Origin: Catonia carolina
Lineage: Eukaryota; Arthropoda; Insecta; Hemiptera; Achilidae
Assembly: GCA_035578175.1 (NCBI GenBank)
Contig: JAQMRL010000003.1
Coordinates: forward strand, 23,584,419-23,648,418
DNA length: 64,000 bases
Direction of reading: 5' to 3'
Positions 53,908 through 64,000 of this stretch are shown piece after piece (the first letter of the stretch is position 1; every line of letters starts with the position of its first letter). Under the pieces are notes generated by a model. The model was not told the DNA's origin. It did not search any database and was given only the letters and a program-made list of their open reading frames with translations. The position numbers and the translations under genes were made by a program.

Positions 53908-55146
53908 TTTTATCCCTAATGTGTGTACATTGGAATCTGTTTACAAACAATAAGCAACCCCATGTGACCCAATGAGATGAGAATATGTATGATGTGTAAA
54001 CGAGGTGTAGTCTTGTACAGACTCAGGCTGACTATTCCAGAGAGAGTATGTTTTATTGAACCCCAACCATCAAAGTACAATCCATGAGGTTAACCCTTTA
54101 TAGGTCTTCGGTAAGTATACATACCACTGGTAATAAGGCCGATTTTTTTAAGGAATAAGCTATTCAGTTGAACCCTATTGGCATTTTATGGTTTTATAGA
54201 TGTTCTCTGGTTAAGTAGTCTATCCATATTTTGAAATTAGTGCGCAGCAACCATTTGCTTTATGAGTTACACAAATGTGGCAAAGATTCATACCAGCGTA
54301 CGCAACCGTGTTGTTTTTTAGTTACTTTTGTACAGTGTTTAGAAAATTCGAGTTATTTTTACGGTAAAGCAAGCATTCATGCTAATATAAAGCTGAGATA
54401 AGTTATTCTACACATTTTTCTGTTATACAGGACTACAAGTTGTTTTAATAAGCATTCTTACTACTAAACATTATGTGATTACCATTTCAATAAACGTTTC
54501 TTGGTAAGAAGGCTATATTACCAGTTTTTAACATAAAAAAAGAAATATTTTACTGTTCTGGGATTAGAAATACATTATTCAAGTCCCTATAAAACAAAAT
54601 TTAACATTTTACAACATGTATATGCTCCCCCGTAGTCCTACCCTATGTCCCCATGTCCCGTAGTGCTGCCCTATAAAGGGTTAAATGGTGTCCTCTCACG
54701 GCCAAGTATACCCGCTACTAGTCTAACTAAAAACATTATCCGCATTGGTGAATATACATTCACTACGTAAATTCAAAATTGAAAATAACATTTCATGAAA
54801 GATAAATATTGGCTATATGTTAAACTACCATTTAAAATTTAAGTTTTTAAACTTGTTCAGCTAAATGAATAATTTATACGTCTATTCAATTAATTTTATA
54901 AGTAAGATGTTTGTAGAAATGTATGATAATGACCCCGCACTGCTACCCACTCCATCACGGTATTCTCAAGGTCAGAGCTACCACTAAAACTCAAGAACTG
55001 TACACTGGTAACCATTGTCTAATATTCAAATATGTATAAAAGTAACTAGCTTTATTAGGATTTGAACCATGGAACCTTCGTTTCTGCAAATCAGTTGGTA
55101 AAAAGCCCAAGGCAACAACTTTACCACTTGACTATCCCAATGGGTT
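53908..55146 (-). mobile_element. SINE-C split by a 920-bp insertion
   Basis: 53908-54079 matches the SINE-C 3' portion and 55000-55146 the head (B-box GGTTCAAATCC). The intervening 54080-54999 is flanked by GTACA on both sides, a possible 5-bp target duplication, and itself contains the piggyBac-like MITE. Confidence 0.7.
54090..54684. mobile_element. piggyBac-like MITE
   Basis: TTAACCCTTTATAGG at 54090-54104 and its perfect inverse at 54670-54684. TTAA targets and CCC..GGG ends are piggyBac hallmarks. 595 bp including both TTAA, non-coding. Confidence 0.8.
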
Positions 55147-55189
55147 CATAATTAATAATAAAATAATTATTAAAATAAACTAATTTCAG

Positions 55190-55470
55190 CGTTTTAGAGG
55201 TCTTCCCGAGCATCTTTTTCATTTCTTATTCCAAAATCTGTTTTAGAATTCTGTCACCCTTCATCCTTTAAAAATATACTCCATCCATTGGTTGCGATAA
55301 TAATAGATTAACTCTGTTAAACTTATTGTTTGTGGCATCTATCGTACATTTCATTCTCTTTTTAAGAGCCCAAGATTTGCTGTCCTATAATTAGCATCAG
55401 AACTATCATTATAAAATATCACAAGTTTGTTGGTGAGCCCTGTTCCTTAATATATTTGTAATAAATCTGA
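55190..55470 (-). pseudogene. Possible LINE fragment
   Basis: Minus strand pieces such as SKSWALKKRMKCTIDATNNK resemble the 'SW.LTKR..RI.A.E' part of LINE C-termini. Heavily decayed. Confidence 0.3.
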
Positions 55471-55479
55471 ATATCCTAT

Positions 55480-57480
55480 GAAATGATTTTTTGTCAACAT
55501 CAAGTTCTTCATCAAAACCAATATAGTAACAATATAATCTATTAGTTATTAAGTAATTAGGTTTATTAGGTTATTAGTTATTAGGTCTATTAGCTATTAG
55601 GTAATCTATTAGGGTGTTAGTATTCATAAAAGTTGTTACCAGTTCAAAAACAGAATTATTGACTACAACCCTTTGATCTTACAAGCTCCTTTTTTCTATA
55701 AAAGCTATCACGTTAGTTTTTGTGCTAGGTATGATGCTCAGGTTGTATGAACTGCATGCATTTTGGAAAAAACATGGTTTCTGGAGCTTTTCTTCTGACT
55801 CAGCTATTGACTCATCAGAACATGAGAGAAAATATAGTTATTTAATACCAGAAAGTTATGAGCTGTTTAAACAAATTATTCATTAAATAATTTATATAAT
55901 CTGTTTATTTATTTATTTATTTATTTCCCATTGCTTAAAAAAAATCAATACAAAACAAATGTTAATTTCCTTAATTATACTTTGATAATCTAAACACTAT
56001 TTATTTTAATTGGTGGGGAAATTAATCCACCCAACTATGGTTTCCCATGTTCAAGGGTAGATTAATTCAGTGCTTCTTTGTTCATTATACTACTGCAACT
56101 ACTGTACTACGGTAATCTATTAGTGTGTTAGTAATTACAACTACATGTTAGTTACTTAAATACTAATTAAACTAATAAGACATTTTTATTAAAATAATAA
56201 TATTTTAATATATTTATATACTTACATTTACAAATGAAAAACAAAACCATATAATATGCAAGACAAAAGAATTTATTTAAAAATTGAAAACTAAAATTGA
56301 AATTGAAACCGGTAGCCAAGCTCACAAACCTATATGTTTCCTGGAGTAACCATTTTTTATTATAAAAAAATTTTTTTTTATATAGGTAAAGCTTAAAAAT
56401 TTGTGGATTTTGGGTTGTGACTTCTATCCAATTATTCAAAACCTTCTCTTTTGTATTTCTTTGAAATTTTTTCTTTGTTTTCTTTATGTACCAACTTATT
56501 AACTCATTTACTCTTTAAAAAATCTTGCCACAGAAGATACATTTTTACCACTTCTATGATTGAGAAGTTCAAATTTTTAAATTAAATATCATAAGACAAA
56601 GTGGATTCGTACTGAAATGTATTGCTGGCCCTGATGTGGAAAAGTATCCTTGCTGTATTCATGCAAAAGTTTGCTCACAGCGCCTGAATTGTTCAACTAA
56701 GTTGCATTTCTATTTTATTATTAGAGCATTTAATACAGCAATTATTATATCCACTTAGTGTGCCCTCCTGAGTATTGTGTTGAATGAAACTCAAAAAACA
56801 ATGTTGTTTTACATTTTTTAAATATTTTGATAGTTAGTAAAGTAACTGCAGATAATCAGAACTTCCAATGTTGAACGAATACTGAATTATTTATTTAAAT
56901 TTAATTTATAGAATAAAATGTAAAATCTCATGTATCAACATTATTTTGAACAATTCATGCTTTTAAATACAGAATTATTTAACAAAATACTTTAAAATAT
57001 TACATTAATTATTAGTATTTAAATAAACCTTGATGACATTTTTTTGTGACTTACCAACAGTAAATGTATTCATTCATGGATAAGTAATGGTGCAATCGTA
57101 TATTGTTTGGAACGGTAGAAGAAATATGTGGTCTCAGAGTATGCTTGATCATAAATTAATATATTATGCTTCAACCATGTACATACAAATGTTAATAAAT
57201 ACGTTAAGTAGGCCAATTTAATTATTTTAATTAATATGCTATTAAATTTCTAAATTATACCTTTGTGTTGGTTAATAATTTTACCGATAGATTTTTGGTA
57301 CACTTAAATGCTTTGGCGTGTAACACCCAAACTTGGGCTCTGAGTACAATGAAAACTGAAATTGCAAGTTGTGGAAAAGTATTTTATACAATAGGTCAAG
57401 GGTTTCACAATGAAGGACGTAATTGAAAATCACACTATAAAGAAAGACTTAACATCAGTAAGTGTATATGAGAAAATTAT
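55480..57480. other. AT-rich stretch between the genes, nothing identified
   Basis: Contains a short TTATTAGGT-type tandem at 55545-55620 and a TTTATTTATTTA run at 55905. No coding signal. Confidence 0.35.
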
Positions 57481-57669
57481 TTCTCTCAATAAATGGATGG
57501 AGCAGAAAAAATAGGATACAGACCAGAAGAAAAAAGAAGCTTGGAAAATCTCTACAATGCTGGAGTGATTAATTATATGGTTGTATGTATGTATACATTT
57601 AGATACAAATTTATTATTTTATTAAACATCCTATGTAGGATTTTTAAACAGCCGTATTATTTTAATTTA

Positions 57670-57696
57670 CTGAAGATGTGTACAAGATACACGAAA
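57670..57696 (+). ncRNA. CTGANGA-hairpin-GAAA motif 2 (hammerhead-like core)
   Basis: CTGAAGA, one T, a 5-bp hairpin (GTGTA / TACAC), then GAAA; the same layout as at 53234, including the extra T. Outer stems not evident. Confidence 0.25.
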
Positions 57697-57776
57697 GCGC
57701 TATAAACATTGGTAAGTGTTTTATGTTACCGTATTCTGGTGGTTAGAAAATATTATATACAAATATATAATAAATA

Positions 57777-58298
57777 GGTTTATTTGTCTTCCTCCTTCTC
57801 CTTTCTGTCTTCCGCCTTCACCGTGCTTTATTTATCTTCCCCTTCTTCGTTCTGTCTTTCTCCTTCACCGCAGTTTATTTGTCTACCTCCTTCTCTTTTC
57901 TGTCTTCCCCTTCACCGAGGTTTGTGTGTCTACCTCTCTATTCTTTCTGTCTTCCTCCTTTACCATGGTTTATTAGTCTTCCTCCTTCTCCATTCTGTCT
58001 TCCGCCTTCAAAGTGGTTTATTTGTCTTCCTCATCCTCCTTCTTACTATCTTCCGCCTTCACCGCGATTTATTTGTCTTCCTTCTTCTCCTTTCTGTCTT
58101 TGTCCTTCACCACGGTTTTTCTGTTTACTTCCCTCTCCTTTCTGTCTTCCTCCATCACCGAGGATTATTTATCTACCTCCCTCTCCTTTCTGTCTTCCTC
58201 CATCACCAGGGATTATTTATCTACCTCCCTCTTCTATCTGTCTTCCTCCTTTACCGTGGTTTATTTGTCTTCCTCCCTCTCCATTCTGTCTTCCTCAA
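57777..58298. repeat. 48-bp polypyrimidine minisatellite, about 11 copies
   Basis: Unit starts TTTATTTGTCTTCCTCCTTC and contains TTTCTGTCTTCC and TTCACCG. The CTGTCTT landmark recurs at a mean spacing of 48 bp from 57805 to 58286. Plus strand nearly all C/T. Because 48 is divisible by three and the unit lacks plus-strand stops, all three plus frames are open for 100-175 codons; these are not genes. Confidence 0.9.
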
Positions 58299-58445
58299 AA
58301 TGACACAATAAAAATGTTTACAAATTTAATTCGTTACATTATTATTATTAAAAATTTGTTATTTTTAGCAACTTTTTGTCCACTGTAGCATAGAAATATC
58401 AAAAATCAAATGATTATAACAAATAAATCAAACACAAGTAAATGT

Positions 58446-58551
58446 TCATGTGACTAGTTTGACGAGGTGAATGGTCATGTGACTGGATGGTCACATGACT
58501 GACTAGTGACGTGATTGACCAGTCACATGACCAATCAATCAGTCATGTGAC
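58446..58551. promoter_or_regulatory. Cluster of GTCAYRTGAC palindromes
   Basis: TCATGTGAC at 58446; GTCATGTGAC at 58474 and 58542; GTCACATGAC at 58490 and 58522; a related GTGACGTGAT at 58507. These fit the extended CANNTG motif bound by bHLH-zip factors of the MiT/USF type, but may only be a decayed tandem repeat. Confidence 0.35.
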
Positions 58552-58659
58552 CAACCAGTTACTTATTGTTATATATCATAGTTCAATTTTATTTTGACCA
58601 ACCAGTCAGTTTTTTAGTCTTGTGACCAATCAATCATTAGTAAATAGTTACGTTTGAAC

Positions 58660-59530
58660 ACTTAATTATGGCTGATTTATTAGACATGATTTTGTTTATT
58701 ATTTGATTATTTATTAATTGATATTTCTGGGCTAAAGTGATCAAAAGTCAATAAAAATAACAAATTGTTAATTTATAATAATTGTTACAAATTACATTTG
58801 TAAACATATCAATTGTGCCATTTCTTGATATTTTTTTGGCGCAGTGTTTGCCATTCAGAAATCATGTGTCAATTAGTCTGTGTATTACTATGTGTTGTTA
58901 AGTAAATAATAAAAATAAATAGTTTCTCAGTGTTCATGGAATACTCACTATGTGTATAATTGTTTTACAAATTTTACAAGTGTAATGTGTTAAACGAACA
59001 CGAAGGATCTTATATAAAATAACACAATTGTAACTCAAAAAAGAATTTCTTGGCTATTGATAAAATTGTACATTATAAACATATTATGAATAGTCATGGT
59101 ACTGCCGTTAAATATTACAACAGGTCATTTGTGTACCAGTTTTATGGTACATAAATTACATTTATAAAACTGGCACAAAGAAGCAAACGCGGTTACTTTT
59201 GTCCATCACTATGTTGGAGTGGCAAGAAATAGTACTGCCTCTAAAAATTATCATCTAATATGTCCAAATACACACAGTATTACAAATACTTTAAATTATA
59301 GTTCAATGTACTAAAAATAAAAAATCACAAATAAGTTATTCCAAAGATTTATTAAGTATAAAATAAAACATTTTCCTGATCAGAACATAATTTCTAACAA
59401 CTGAAACATAGATTCCAACAACAGAATAATCGTAAGAATTAATTGTATTCATACAGACAATTAAACACAGAAATACTTTATCTCAAACTGTAACCCAGTT
59501 TTTGGACAGATCTTCAAACAGGTGTTCTTT
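58660..59530. other. AT-rich flank of the aldo-keto reductase 3' end
   Basis: Probably includes the 3' UTR (minus strand) near 59345-59530. Nothing else recognised. Confidence 0.35.
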
Positions 59531-59573
59531 TTAAAATGCAATACTGAATGGATAATCCTTGTGGTCACTAGCC
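59531..59573 (-). CDS. Aldo-keto reductase terminal exon
   Basis: Minus-strand acceptor ttattatttttcag; one base completes Trp, then ASDHKDYPFSIAF and TAA. The YPF-containing end is a family feature, making this the likely main ending. A TTTATT (AATAAA on the minus strand) near 59348 could serve as poly(A) signal. Confidence 0.8.
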
Positions 59574-61238
59574 CTGAAAAATAATAAAAATTGTATAAAC
59601 AATCATTTTTATTCATAAAAAATTTACAAAATGTGATACAAGAATAAATTTTAAATTTACTTGAAATGATCTAGTTAATCAATAAACCAAAGTTTCATGA
59701 ATTAAATCAATCTAATTTATTACTGTAAACTGACAAATAATATTTCATTGCTAAGTGAAAATGTATGGATTAAATTATTACCATTACTTTACCTGTATTA
59801 TTTGTTTTTTTTATTTAAAAACTGAAAAGTTAAGTTACTAAATCATCAAATGTGATGTAGCATGTTGCAAACCACAAAAGGTACAACCTTACACCTTTGA
59901 AAGCAAAATTATGAGCATACAAATAAAACCAATTGTAACTGAAAATAGGAATTTTATTAACAGTATAAATCACCAATGGACGGGGAGAATAACTGAATAC
60001 GTGTAACAAGGAAACTTAGGTAAAACCTATTTCTCAAAAAAATAGTACAATCTCTTTGCTTTTTGGAAGGTTAACTAACTTTCTATGCTGAAATCGAAAG
60101 TGAAATTATTTTTTGGATATCTGTGTCATAAGTAATTTTTAAATATCCTGGAAAAGGAAAAGAGTAAAGAATGATGACATATTGTAGGGCGGTACTGTAT
60201 CGTACCTGATACCTGGCAGAATAATGTCATACATGAATATAAAAAAAGATGGTATAACACTGAATACAAAAGAACTACCTGTCACAAGCAACATTATATC
60301 AAACAAATATAATAAAAGATGATTTAATTTCAATAGTTTAATAATGGCATGTGTCCTATATTACTCAGGAAGCTCTAAGCTTCCACTAGTGAAATAATTT
60401 TTGAAATCTGTTGGGTAATTTCTGAGATTACCTTGCATAAAAAACAAACGTTACTTCTTTATAATACAAGTACAGATGATTAAAATACTTTTCATGGTTG
60501 ATGAGCTCTGCTGTTCCACGCGTTTAGATCAATCAAAACATTTGCCAGTGTTGTCAGATTGTACGAATGTTTCAGCTAGACAAACATTACGCTCGCATGC
60601 GTGTAAGAGCCACAGTAGTTCATTCGTGTCTTGCATCTCGTACTGAACACATCGATTATAGAGTGCGTTAACATGCAATATTTTATAATATAATCAGCTG
60701 ATTGTATATTCATTGGTTATAATTATTGAAAGACCAAAAGAATGGCTGACAAAACATATAAAAGAGCTACGAGAGCAAGTGTTGGCAACATTGCTGGCAA
60801 GTCATTGGCTAGCTATGAAGTAGGTAGAGGGCAATACATCGTTCAGAGCTCATCAGCCCTGAAAAATAGTATAGTGAAAATAGTGTTCACAAAAATGTAT
60901 TTAAACAGAGATTAAATTAAATGCACTAAAAATAACTTTAATATTTAATATATAATTGTTAAAAAATAAACTTAATCTTTGTAGATACCGTGAAATAAAT
61001 TGAAACATCTCATCAAACCTAAAATTTAAACCAATTGTTCAAATAAAAACTAATAATTAAAAATTGTTAAAACAGATTTATAGTCTTACCAATTCAGATG
61101 ACAAACTCGTCCATTACAGTCAAAGTTATCGATGTAAGCCACGTCTTCCTTTGATAGTTCAAAATCAAAAACATCAAAATTACTTTCAATACGTGATTTT
61201 GTAACTGATTTTGGTATAACAATGTTTCCTCGCTGAAT
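59531..61238 (-). CDS. Aldo-keto reductase, C-terminal two exons (partial gene)
   Basis: The exon at 61238-61090 joined to 59573-59531 encodes 49 + 14 residues to a TAA. It contains IPKSVTKSRIESN, matching the aldo-keto reductase signature around the Lys/Ser/Arg that bind the 2'-phosphate of NADPH, followed by VFDFELSKEDVAYID and the substrate-loop region NGRVC. The end DHKDYPFSIAF has the HKYYPF-type C-terminus common to AKR1-like insect enzymes. These enzymes are cytosolic NADPH-dependent carbonyl reductases of about 310-330 residues; only the last fifth is here. Substrate cannot be assigned. The upstream exons, with the catalytic Tyr/Lys/Asp/His, must lie right of position 64000: the 2.7 kb between is transposon sequence. 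The gene converges on FAM184. Confidence 0.85.
60310..60470. repeat. Dispersed repeat, partner at 42985
   Basis: Second copy of the roughly 150-bp repeat; lies within the intron of the aldo-keto reductase. Confidence 0.6.
60843..60858 (-). CDS. Possible alternative terminal exon of the aldo-keto reductase (ends A-D-E-L)
   Basis: Minus-strand acceptor ctatactatttttcag is followed by bases that complete the same Trp codon and then read A-D-E-L-stop. The 14-nt string agccctgaaaaata is shared with the main acceptor at 59573, so this may be a duplicated acceptor. The four-residue end fits the general ER-retrieval pattern, but without a signal peptide that would mean little. No AATAAA is close; an ATTAAA equivalent lies near 60322. 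Confidence 0.25.
61090..61238 (-). CDS. Aldo-keto reductase penultimate exon
   Basis: On the minus strand the acceptor is ttttttttttatag before ATTCAGCGA and the donor is AATTG|GTAAGA. Phase 0 in, two bases out. Encodes IQRGNIVIPKSVTKSRIESN and on to CNGRVCHLN. Confidence 0.88.
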
Positions 61239-61387
61239 CTATAAAAAAAAAACAGAGTACATCAACAGTGATAGAATAACATTAAGAATTTAATAATTTT
61301 ATTTATTTAAAACAATCTTGAAAAATGTGATCAAATATTACCCCCATAAAGTTTTTAAAAAATAATATTTGGCATAATACTGTATAT

Positions 61388-62114
61388 CAGGGGTCTCCAA
61401 CCTTTTTTACTCAAGGGCCACATTGTAAATTTTTGGAGGAAAGGCGGGCCAGCAATATTTCAGGGCAGAAAGTCTAGCCCCCCCCCCCATACACCCTCGA
61501 AGTTTTTTCTAATTACGAGCTCAGTGGTGGTTTTTGAGATTTTCTTGCTTAGTTTTTTAAGTTGCTATATTTCCTTATAATATCTTTGTTGTCGGCTAAC
61601 TAAAATTCTTTACGTGATTTTAAAAAAAAGCTGTGACCAAACAAATAATTATATTTGCTATAAAATAATATTTGTTCAGTAAAAGGAGTTTTCAAGTAGG
61701 CTTAATGAAAACACAGGATGATACAAAACCAAATCTTTTCAATTTACTACAAAATGTACTTCATTGAATTTTAAAGAAAACTTGACAATACATGAGTTTA
61801 CAACAAGTGTAAAGCTTAAAAGGAACAATTATTTTTTAGTGAGAATATTTCATTTGTTTGCCACTTAAAATTTCAGCCCATTTAGGGTCAAACAATGGTT
61901 GATCACTACTTGTTTACAGCTAGTTTTACACTTATTAAGAAAAGAAGTGGCAAGTGAGAGACGACTACTGTACTCATATTTAATGGTAAAAATGATTAAA
62001 AGGAAATATATTATCAAATAAAAACTTTTTCTCAGTATGCTAGCTTTCCACGGGCCGGAAAATATCTGTTCGCGGGCCGGATGTGGCCCGCGGGCCGTAG
62101 TTTGGAGACCCGTG
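61388..62114. mobile_element. Non-autonomous hAT element with 8-bp target duplication
   Basis: Starts CAGGGGTCTCCAACC and ends GTTTGGAGACCCGTG (inverted). CTGTATAT flanks both sides (61380-61387 and 62115-62122). Subterminal GGGCCACATTG / CGGATGTGGCCCGCGGGCC blocks are typical of hAT MITEs. 727 bp, non-coding. Confidence 0.88.
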
Positions 62115-62269
62115 CTGTATATTATATAATATTTATATTAATATTTGAATGAGTTAATTAATGGTATTTTTGAGGCATAGATGTTCTAAGGACATGCTGC
62201 CATTCATAGACGTAGTAGAGAGTTCTCCCACGAGATGGGGTTAGTAGAGATCTTTTACAAACAACTGCC

Positions 62270-63400
62270 CACATGGTGTCAGTTTGTAGGTTACAGTTTG
62301 ATCATAGTGTTGTATTTTTTTTACTTTTGTCATGTTCTGCCTGCAACGTCGTTATGGCAGATTTCAAAGAACAAAGTATGTGTTTGAAATTTCATTTCCT
62401 ATGTGAAAAATCGCCAATAGAACCTTACCAAATGCTTCAACAGGCTTTCAAGGAGGATACTTTGTACCGCACACAATTTTCAAGCGGTTTTCAGGTGCTT
62501 TAAACGTGGTGATATGAGTGCTGAAGACCACATTCGTTCTGGGCACCCTTCAACATCTCAAAACTATGAAAACATTGAAAAATCAACAAGGATCGTTGTT
62601 TCACGATCAACAAAATTTCAGAAGAGACAGGCATGAGTTGGAGTTGGTACCAGCAGATTTTGACTGAGGATTAACAAATGAGACATGTTGCCGCTAAATT
62701 TGTTTGTCATCTTCTCAAACAGGATCAAAAAAACATGTGATGGATTTGAGCCAGGACTTGAAAAAAGAGATAGAAAGTGATCCAAACTATTTGACCAAAG
62801 CCATTTCAGGTGAAAAGAGTTGGTGTTATGAGTATGACCCAGAAACCAAGCCAGTGGAAGACTCCCAACTCTCCCAGACCAAAAAAAGCAAGACTAGTGA
62901 GGTCAAATGTGAAGATGATGATCATTGTCTTTTTTTAAGTTCATGGAGTTGTACATCGGGAAGTCGTTCCCCCTGGCCAGACTATTAACAAGCACTTTTA
63001 TTTGGAAGTTTTAAGATGTTTGCGAGAGGATGTGTGGAGGAAACGCCCAGAACTTTGGCAATCCTTACAATCTCATCATCGCATCATGATAACACCCTCG
63101 CGCACACACAGCCTTACAAGTGAACTGGTATTTGGCCTCTCAGGGGTGGTCTATTGTTCCCTAACCTCCATATTTGCCAGAACTAGCCCTATGCAACTTT
63201 TTCTATTTCCGAGAATGAAGAAAAATCTAATAGAAAAGCGTTTTGATGATAAGGAGGTGGTATAAACAGCTTCACAAAGGGCACTGAACGATATCAAAGT
63301 TGATGAGTTCCAGAGGTGCTTCAAACAGTGGGAAAACGACTTGACAAGTGGATCGCATCTAATGGAGAGTACTTTGAAGGTAACTGAAGGAATCTATTAA
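62270..63400 (+). pseudogene. Mariner transposase pseudogene
   Basis: From ATG at 62353: MADFKEQSMCLKFHFLCEKS, ..MLQQAFKEDTLYRTQ, then a frameshift to MSAEDHIRSGHPSTS, MRHVAAKFVCHLLKQDQKKH, GEKSWCYEYDPETKP, VLRCLREDVWRKRPELWQS and a decayed end. In many mariners the first catalytic Asp is in GDETW; here it reads GEKSW. The HDNAPAH block reads HDNTLAHTQP in a shifted frame. Several frameshifts; inactive. Confidence 0.8.
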
Positions 63401-63594
63401 AAAAACGGTAATAACTAAATAAATTTTTCATTACAAAAATCCAGTTTTCTGGGTCCCCCAACAATTTCAAAGATTCTGTAAAAAAAGTCAAAGATAATAA
63501 CTTTATTGGTAGATATTCCACCAGGGCTAAAATTGTGGTAGGTAATGTGGTACTGGTACAAGTTATCACAAAGCAAATATTTAAGTTGTGACAT

Positions 63595-64000
63595 CGTATT
63601 TGATCAAGATTTGGATATAGGGAAGAAAGTTGGCAAATTCCAAGCAGTGTGTGGAATTATTAGCACAACCCTATGCAGGAAAACAAGGAAAGAAACCAAA
63701 ATAAAATTTTATGAAGTCACGGCTGCCCCAGTCCTCTATGGAAGTGAGTCGTGGGTTATTATGAAACCACAAGTGAGTAGAGTACAGGCGGCAGAGATGT
63801 AATTCCTGCTGAGAACTAAGGGTTGCAATGGTAGGGACCAACTGAGAAATAAGGATATAAAGCATAGAACTGGATGTTTACAACTTGAACGGGAATATTG
63901 CAGAATATCAAAATCAATAGATGCAGCACATAGAGAGAATACCTGAGGAATGGATTACCCTCAACGATTTGAAATACAGGCCAGAGGGAAAGAAAAAATG
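63595..64000 (+). pseudogene. LINE reverse-transcriptase C-terminal fragment, runs off the window
   Basis: KETKIKFYEVTAAPVLYGSE then SWVIMKPQVSRVQAAEM-stop, FLLRTKGCNGRDQLRNKDIK. 'P.LLYGSE.W' and 'RIQAAEM.FLR..KGC' are diagnostic of LINE C-termini. In-frame stops present. Confidence 0.75.

Noticed and set aside
57784..58388. Open frames of 169 and 175 codons in two frames
   Set aside because: They are produced by the 48-bp C/T minisatellite; all three plus frames are open, with no splice context and no family resemblance.
61242..64000. Further aldo-keto reductase exons
   Set aside because: I looked on the minus strand for the catalytic Tyr region and the SNF motif; the interval is a hAT element, a mariner pseudogene and a LINE fragment, so the remaining exons are beyond the window.

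Overview
This is an AT-rich, intron-rich, repeat-rich animal nuclear segment. Spliceosomal introns with GT-AG ends, tRNA-derived SINEs, mariner, piggyBac, hAT and Helitron relics and jockey/RTE-type LINE ends all point to an insect. A hemipteran is my guess, at low confidence. There are no bacterial or viral genes, no operons and no CRISPR array.

About 50 kb is occupied by one plus-strand gene, the 3' portion of a FAM184-type coiled-coil protein. I could chain thirteen exons from position 1887 to 52353 with consistent splice phases, giving 726 codons. The N-terminal part lies to the left of the window. The chain ends in a conserved YQLEL-type segment, then a Gly/Arg-rich tail and a stop with poly(A) signals. 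The largest intron (29535-46345, 16.8 kb) contains the most interesting item: a phase-matched alternative terminal exon (37565-37703). It would end the protein with a strongly hydrophobic, tail-anchor-like segment instead of the RGG-like tail, and it has its own stop and AATAAA.

Convergent to it, on the minus strand, is the 3' end of an aldo-keto reductase gene. It has a 149-nt exon at 61090-61238 carrying the IPKS cofactor-binding motif and a last exon at 59531-59573. A second splice acceptor at 60858 would give a short alternative end, A-D-E-L. Upstream exons of this gene lie beyond the right edge.

The introns and the intergenic space are a nested deposit of mobile elements. Four mariner relics (10855-11496, 33148-33897, 38171-38850, 40416-41328) share one odd architecture: two transposase 3' ends in inverted orientation facing outward. 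Other elements with readable boundaries are a Helitron-like element (28131-28661), a hAT element with an 8-bp duplication (61388-62114), a piggyBac-like MITE with perfect 15-bp ends (54090-54684) nested in a broken SINE, a pogo-like MITE containing a SINE (43165-44277), and a SINE inserted into a LINE reading frame (8386-8568). There are at least three SINE families, a roughly 390-bp (CAA)-tailed repeat with five copies, and a four-copy element family with GGCAAGAGAAAG ends. LINE 3' fragments are scattered, mostly on the minus strand. Between the two genes sit a 48-bp polypyrimidine minisatellite (57777-58298) and a cluster of GTCAYRTGAC palindromes (58446-58551).
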